A stretch of DNA of 64,000 nt from Rouxiella chamberiensis. Its GTDB lineage: Bacteria > Pseudomonadota > Gammaproteobacteria > Enterobacterales > Enterobacteriaceae. The notes under the pieces are model-generated. The model ran no database searches. It saw only the letters and a program-made list of their open reading frames with translations, and was not told the origin of the DNA. The position numbers and the translations under genes are program-made. How positions within the stretch are numbered: the first letter of the stretch is position 1; each line of letters starts with the position of its first letter. Positions 62,309-64,000 of this stretch are shown one piece after another. Where the stretch lies: contig NZ_CP114058.1 of assembly GCF_026967475.1 (NCBI RefSeq), positions 2,046,001-2,110,000 on the forward strand, written 5' to 3'.

Positions 62309-63277
62309 TTACATCGTTTCGCCGGCAGGCTGGGAATCGGGCTGCTCGGTTCCCTTGTTAACCAGAACCGGCATTCCCGAACGACGCATAATCGCGCTTT
62401 TCAGCATCTCGGCGTTGGTTTCATCATTGGCTCTGAACTTTTTGAGCGCGGTGCTGATGGCAATCGGCATGGTTTGCGGGTCATCCTTTTCAGTACGCGA
62501 CAGCGGCTGATGCACTTCGACATAACGCTTGCCGTCAGGCTCGACGTCAAATTTCACCGGCTGATTGATGACCTGTACCCGGGTTCCTTTCGGCACACTG
62601 TTAAACAGCGCTTCAATATCGACGGGACGCAGACGAATGCAGCCCGAGCTTACGCGCATGCCGATACCGAAGTTGGCGTTGGTGCCGTGAATCAGATAGT
62701 GGCCTTGTCCGGCCGCGAGACGCATTGCAAACAGCCCCATTGGATTATCCGGACCGGCCGGCACGACGCCCGGCAAAGTCACGCCCTGCTCTTTCAGGTA
62801 AATCTTGCGAATATTGGGTGTAGGCGTCCAGGTCGGGTTCGGGATCTTCTGGCTTATCGACGTCACCATTTCCGGTGTGTTGCGCCCGAGCTGGCCAATA
62901 CCGATGGGATAGACGATGACCTTGTTTTCACCCTTAGGATAGTAATAGAGGCGCAGCTCGGCGAGGTTGATAACAATGCCTTCGCGCTTTGTGTCCGGCA
63001 ACAGCATCTGGCTTGGAATAGTCAGTACCGTGCCCGCCTTTGGCAGCAACGGGTCCACGCCCGGATTCGCCTCCAGCATGGCAATCAGCCCGATTTGATA
63101 TTTTGCCGCGATATCTTCCAGCGGTTTGCCGTCGTTTGGCACCACGTAAGTGCTGTTCTCGCCAATCAGGCGACTGTTCTCGGCAGGCAGCGGGTATTCA
63201 GCCGCCCATGACGCCGTCATTGCGCCCGTAAATAGCGAGGCGACAAGCATCCCCATAAGAGGTACAGAAAGTTTCAT
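62309..63277 (-). CDS. ldtE: LdtE (YnhG), L,D-transpeptidase
   Basis: Periplasmic enzyme that forms 3-3 (mDAP-mDAP) crosslinks in peptidoglycan. It has 322 residues: signal peptide (cleavage near ASWA|A, residue 25), a LysM-like domain (about 41-92) and a YkuD catalytic domain with H197 in IHGTN and the nucleophile C213 in SSGCIRL. The location between lpp and sufE matches E. coli ynhG (ldtE), which distinguishes it from the paralogues LdtA-C that anchor Lpp. Confidence 0.95.
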   Translation of the reverse strand: MKLSVPLMGMLVASLFTGAMTASWAAEYPLPAENSRLIGENSTYVVPNDGKPLEDIAAKYQIGLIAMLEANPGVDPLLPKAGTVLTIPSQMLLPDTKREGIVINLAELRLYYYPKGENKVIVYPIGIGQLGRNTPEMVTSISQKIPNPTWTPTPNIRKIYLKEQGVTLPGVVPAGPDNPMGLFAMRLAAGQGHYLIHGTNANFGIGMRVSSGCIRLRPVDIEALFNSVPKGTRVQVINQPVKFDVEPDGKRYVEVHQPLSRTEKDDPQTMPIAISTALKKFRANDETNAEMLKSAIMRRSGMPVLVNKGTEQPDSQPAGETM

Positions 63278-63497
63278 GCAGATTCCTACTCATCAAGTTA
63301 TTGACCCGATTTGATCGTGCTCAAGAGTCGTTGATCGCGTGAGTTAATACTAGCAGTGCTAGTCCTAAAGAGGCTTTACGGACGGAAAATCAATGAGTTA
63401 CAAAATACCGATTTAAGGCATTCTCAGGAAAAACTCAGACTTTAAGGTAATGAAAAATCAGAAATAAATCAGGTGCGGGAAGAGAGGGAAATAAAAA
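63278..63497. other. ldtE upstream region
   Basis: Non-coding DNA upstream of ldtE. It holds a perfect 7-1-7 palindrome ACTAGCA-G-TGCTAGT at 63349-63363, about 72 bases before the ldtE ATG, and no other clear signal. Confidence 0.4.
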
Positions 63498-63540
63498 AGG
63501 CCCGGTTCATTAGCAGATTATTCCTAATGGGCCGGGCCTT
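63498..63540 (-). terminator. suf operon terminator
   Basis: AAGGCCCGG pairs with CCGGGCCTT, extended by CATTAG/CTAATG inside, with a T-run on the minus strand, 46 bases after the sufE stop. It implies that sufE is the last gene of its operon, as in E. coli sufABCDSE. Confidence 0.88.
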
Positions 63541-63585
63541 GATGCAGCGTCTTACAACGAGATTAATACCTTACTGAACGGACTC

Positions 63586-64000
63586 TCAGACCAAGGCCGC
63601 CGCTTTTGCGCGAATGGCACGGATCATTGCTTCCAACCCCTGGGAGCGAGAAGGCGTCAGGTGCTGACTCAACTCGAGCTCGCCAAAGAATGGACGCACA
63701 TCGAGAGCCATCACCTCTTCGGCTGTCAGGCCGTGATACAGGCTGAAGACAACGGCCAGCAAGCCCTTGACGATGGCCGCATCGCTGTCGCCCACAAATT
63801 CGAGCTGACCGTTCCCGGCCTTGTTCATCACAATCCATACCTGACTTTGACAGCCGGAGATAAGATTCTGCGCCTGACGGTTTTCGTCAGCCAGCGGATC
63901 CAGCTGCGCGCCAAGTTCGATCACGTACAGGTATTTTTCTTCCCAGTTCGGGCACCGGGAAAAGTTTCTGACTAATTTCTGTTTGTCTGGCAAATTTGCC
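63586..64000 (-). CDS. sufE: SufE, cysteine desulfurase activator (start codon at window edge)
   Basis: Accepts persulfide sulphur from SufS and passes it to SufB for Fe-S cluster assembly under iron or oxidative stress. The reading frame reaches the window edge; the last visible bases fit ATG-GCA-AAT-TTG, i.e. a start MANLPDKQ whose first two bases lie outside. On that count the sulphur-carrying cysteine is C51 in ISGCQSQVW, exactly as in E. coli SufE, and the protein has 138 residues. The C-terminus [23 protein letters not shown] is near identical to that of E. coli. Confidence 0.95.
   Translation of the reverse strand, partial: ANLPDKQKLVRNFSRCPNWEEKYLYVIELGAQLDPLADENRQAQNLISGCQSQVWIVMNKAGNGQLEFVGDSDAAIVKGLLAVVFSLYHGLTAEEVMALDVRPFFGELELSQHLTPSRSQGLEAMIRAIRAKAAALV

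Overview
The window is a chromosomal segment of an Enterobacterales bacterium, most likely a Yersiniaceae member such as a Rahnella, Rouxiella, Ewingella or Serratia relative. The gene order follows the E. coli 1.2-1.4 Mb and 1.7-1.75 Mb regions, joined head to tail. The proteins are close homologues of E. coli proteins. Lpp begins MNRTKL, as I recall for Yersinia and Serratia, and enoyl-ACP reductase is FabV. I see no prophage, insertion sequence, integron, plasmid function or CRISPR array.

Layout: oppABCDF oligopeptide importer (oppF runs off the left edge), ychE, adhE, tdk, hns; a ugd-uge pair making UDP-glucuronate and UDP-galacturonate where E. coli has galU; rssAB, ychJ, purU, tRNA-Tyr; ycjXF and the phage-shock genes pspABCD/pspF; the Fur-controlled sRNA RyhB on the minus strand between pspF and sapA; sapABCDF, yciW, dtpA, fabV, a small membrane protein, a DapA-family aldolase, gstA; pdxY-tyrS-pdxH-mliC-anmK; slyB, slyA, ydhIJK, ydhL, nemA, gloA, rnt, grxD, mepH, purR, punR/punC, cfa, ribC, mdtK, two identical tRNA-Val genes, pykF, lpp, ldtE and the start of sufE. 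Themes are peptide uptake, fermentation and glycolysis, envelope stress and peptidoglycan work, iron stress, and aldehyde/electrophile detoxification.

The strangest property is damage to reading frames. Twelve of about 59 protein genes, including adhE, fabV, sapA, sapB, sapF and mdtK, carry single-base indels, and each regains a whole-codon length once the indel is undone. Ten are +1 insertions. After correction, nine of those ten can be placed at the tetranucleotide GAAC (or GTTC on the other strand) and the tenth at GAGC. GAAC/GTTC is the known Dnd phosphorothioation site of some enterobacteria, so I suggest that a modified-DNA motif caused systematic base-calling errors. Three of the four -1 events shorten G/C or T runs, a common sequencing fault. 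I therefore annotate these genes as probably intact in the living organism.
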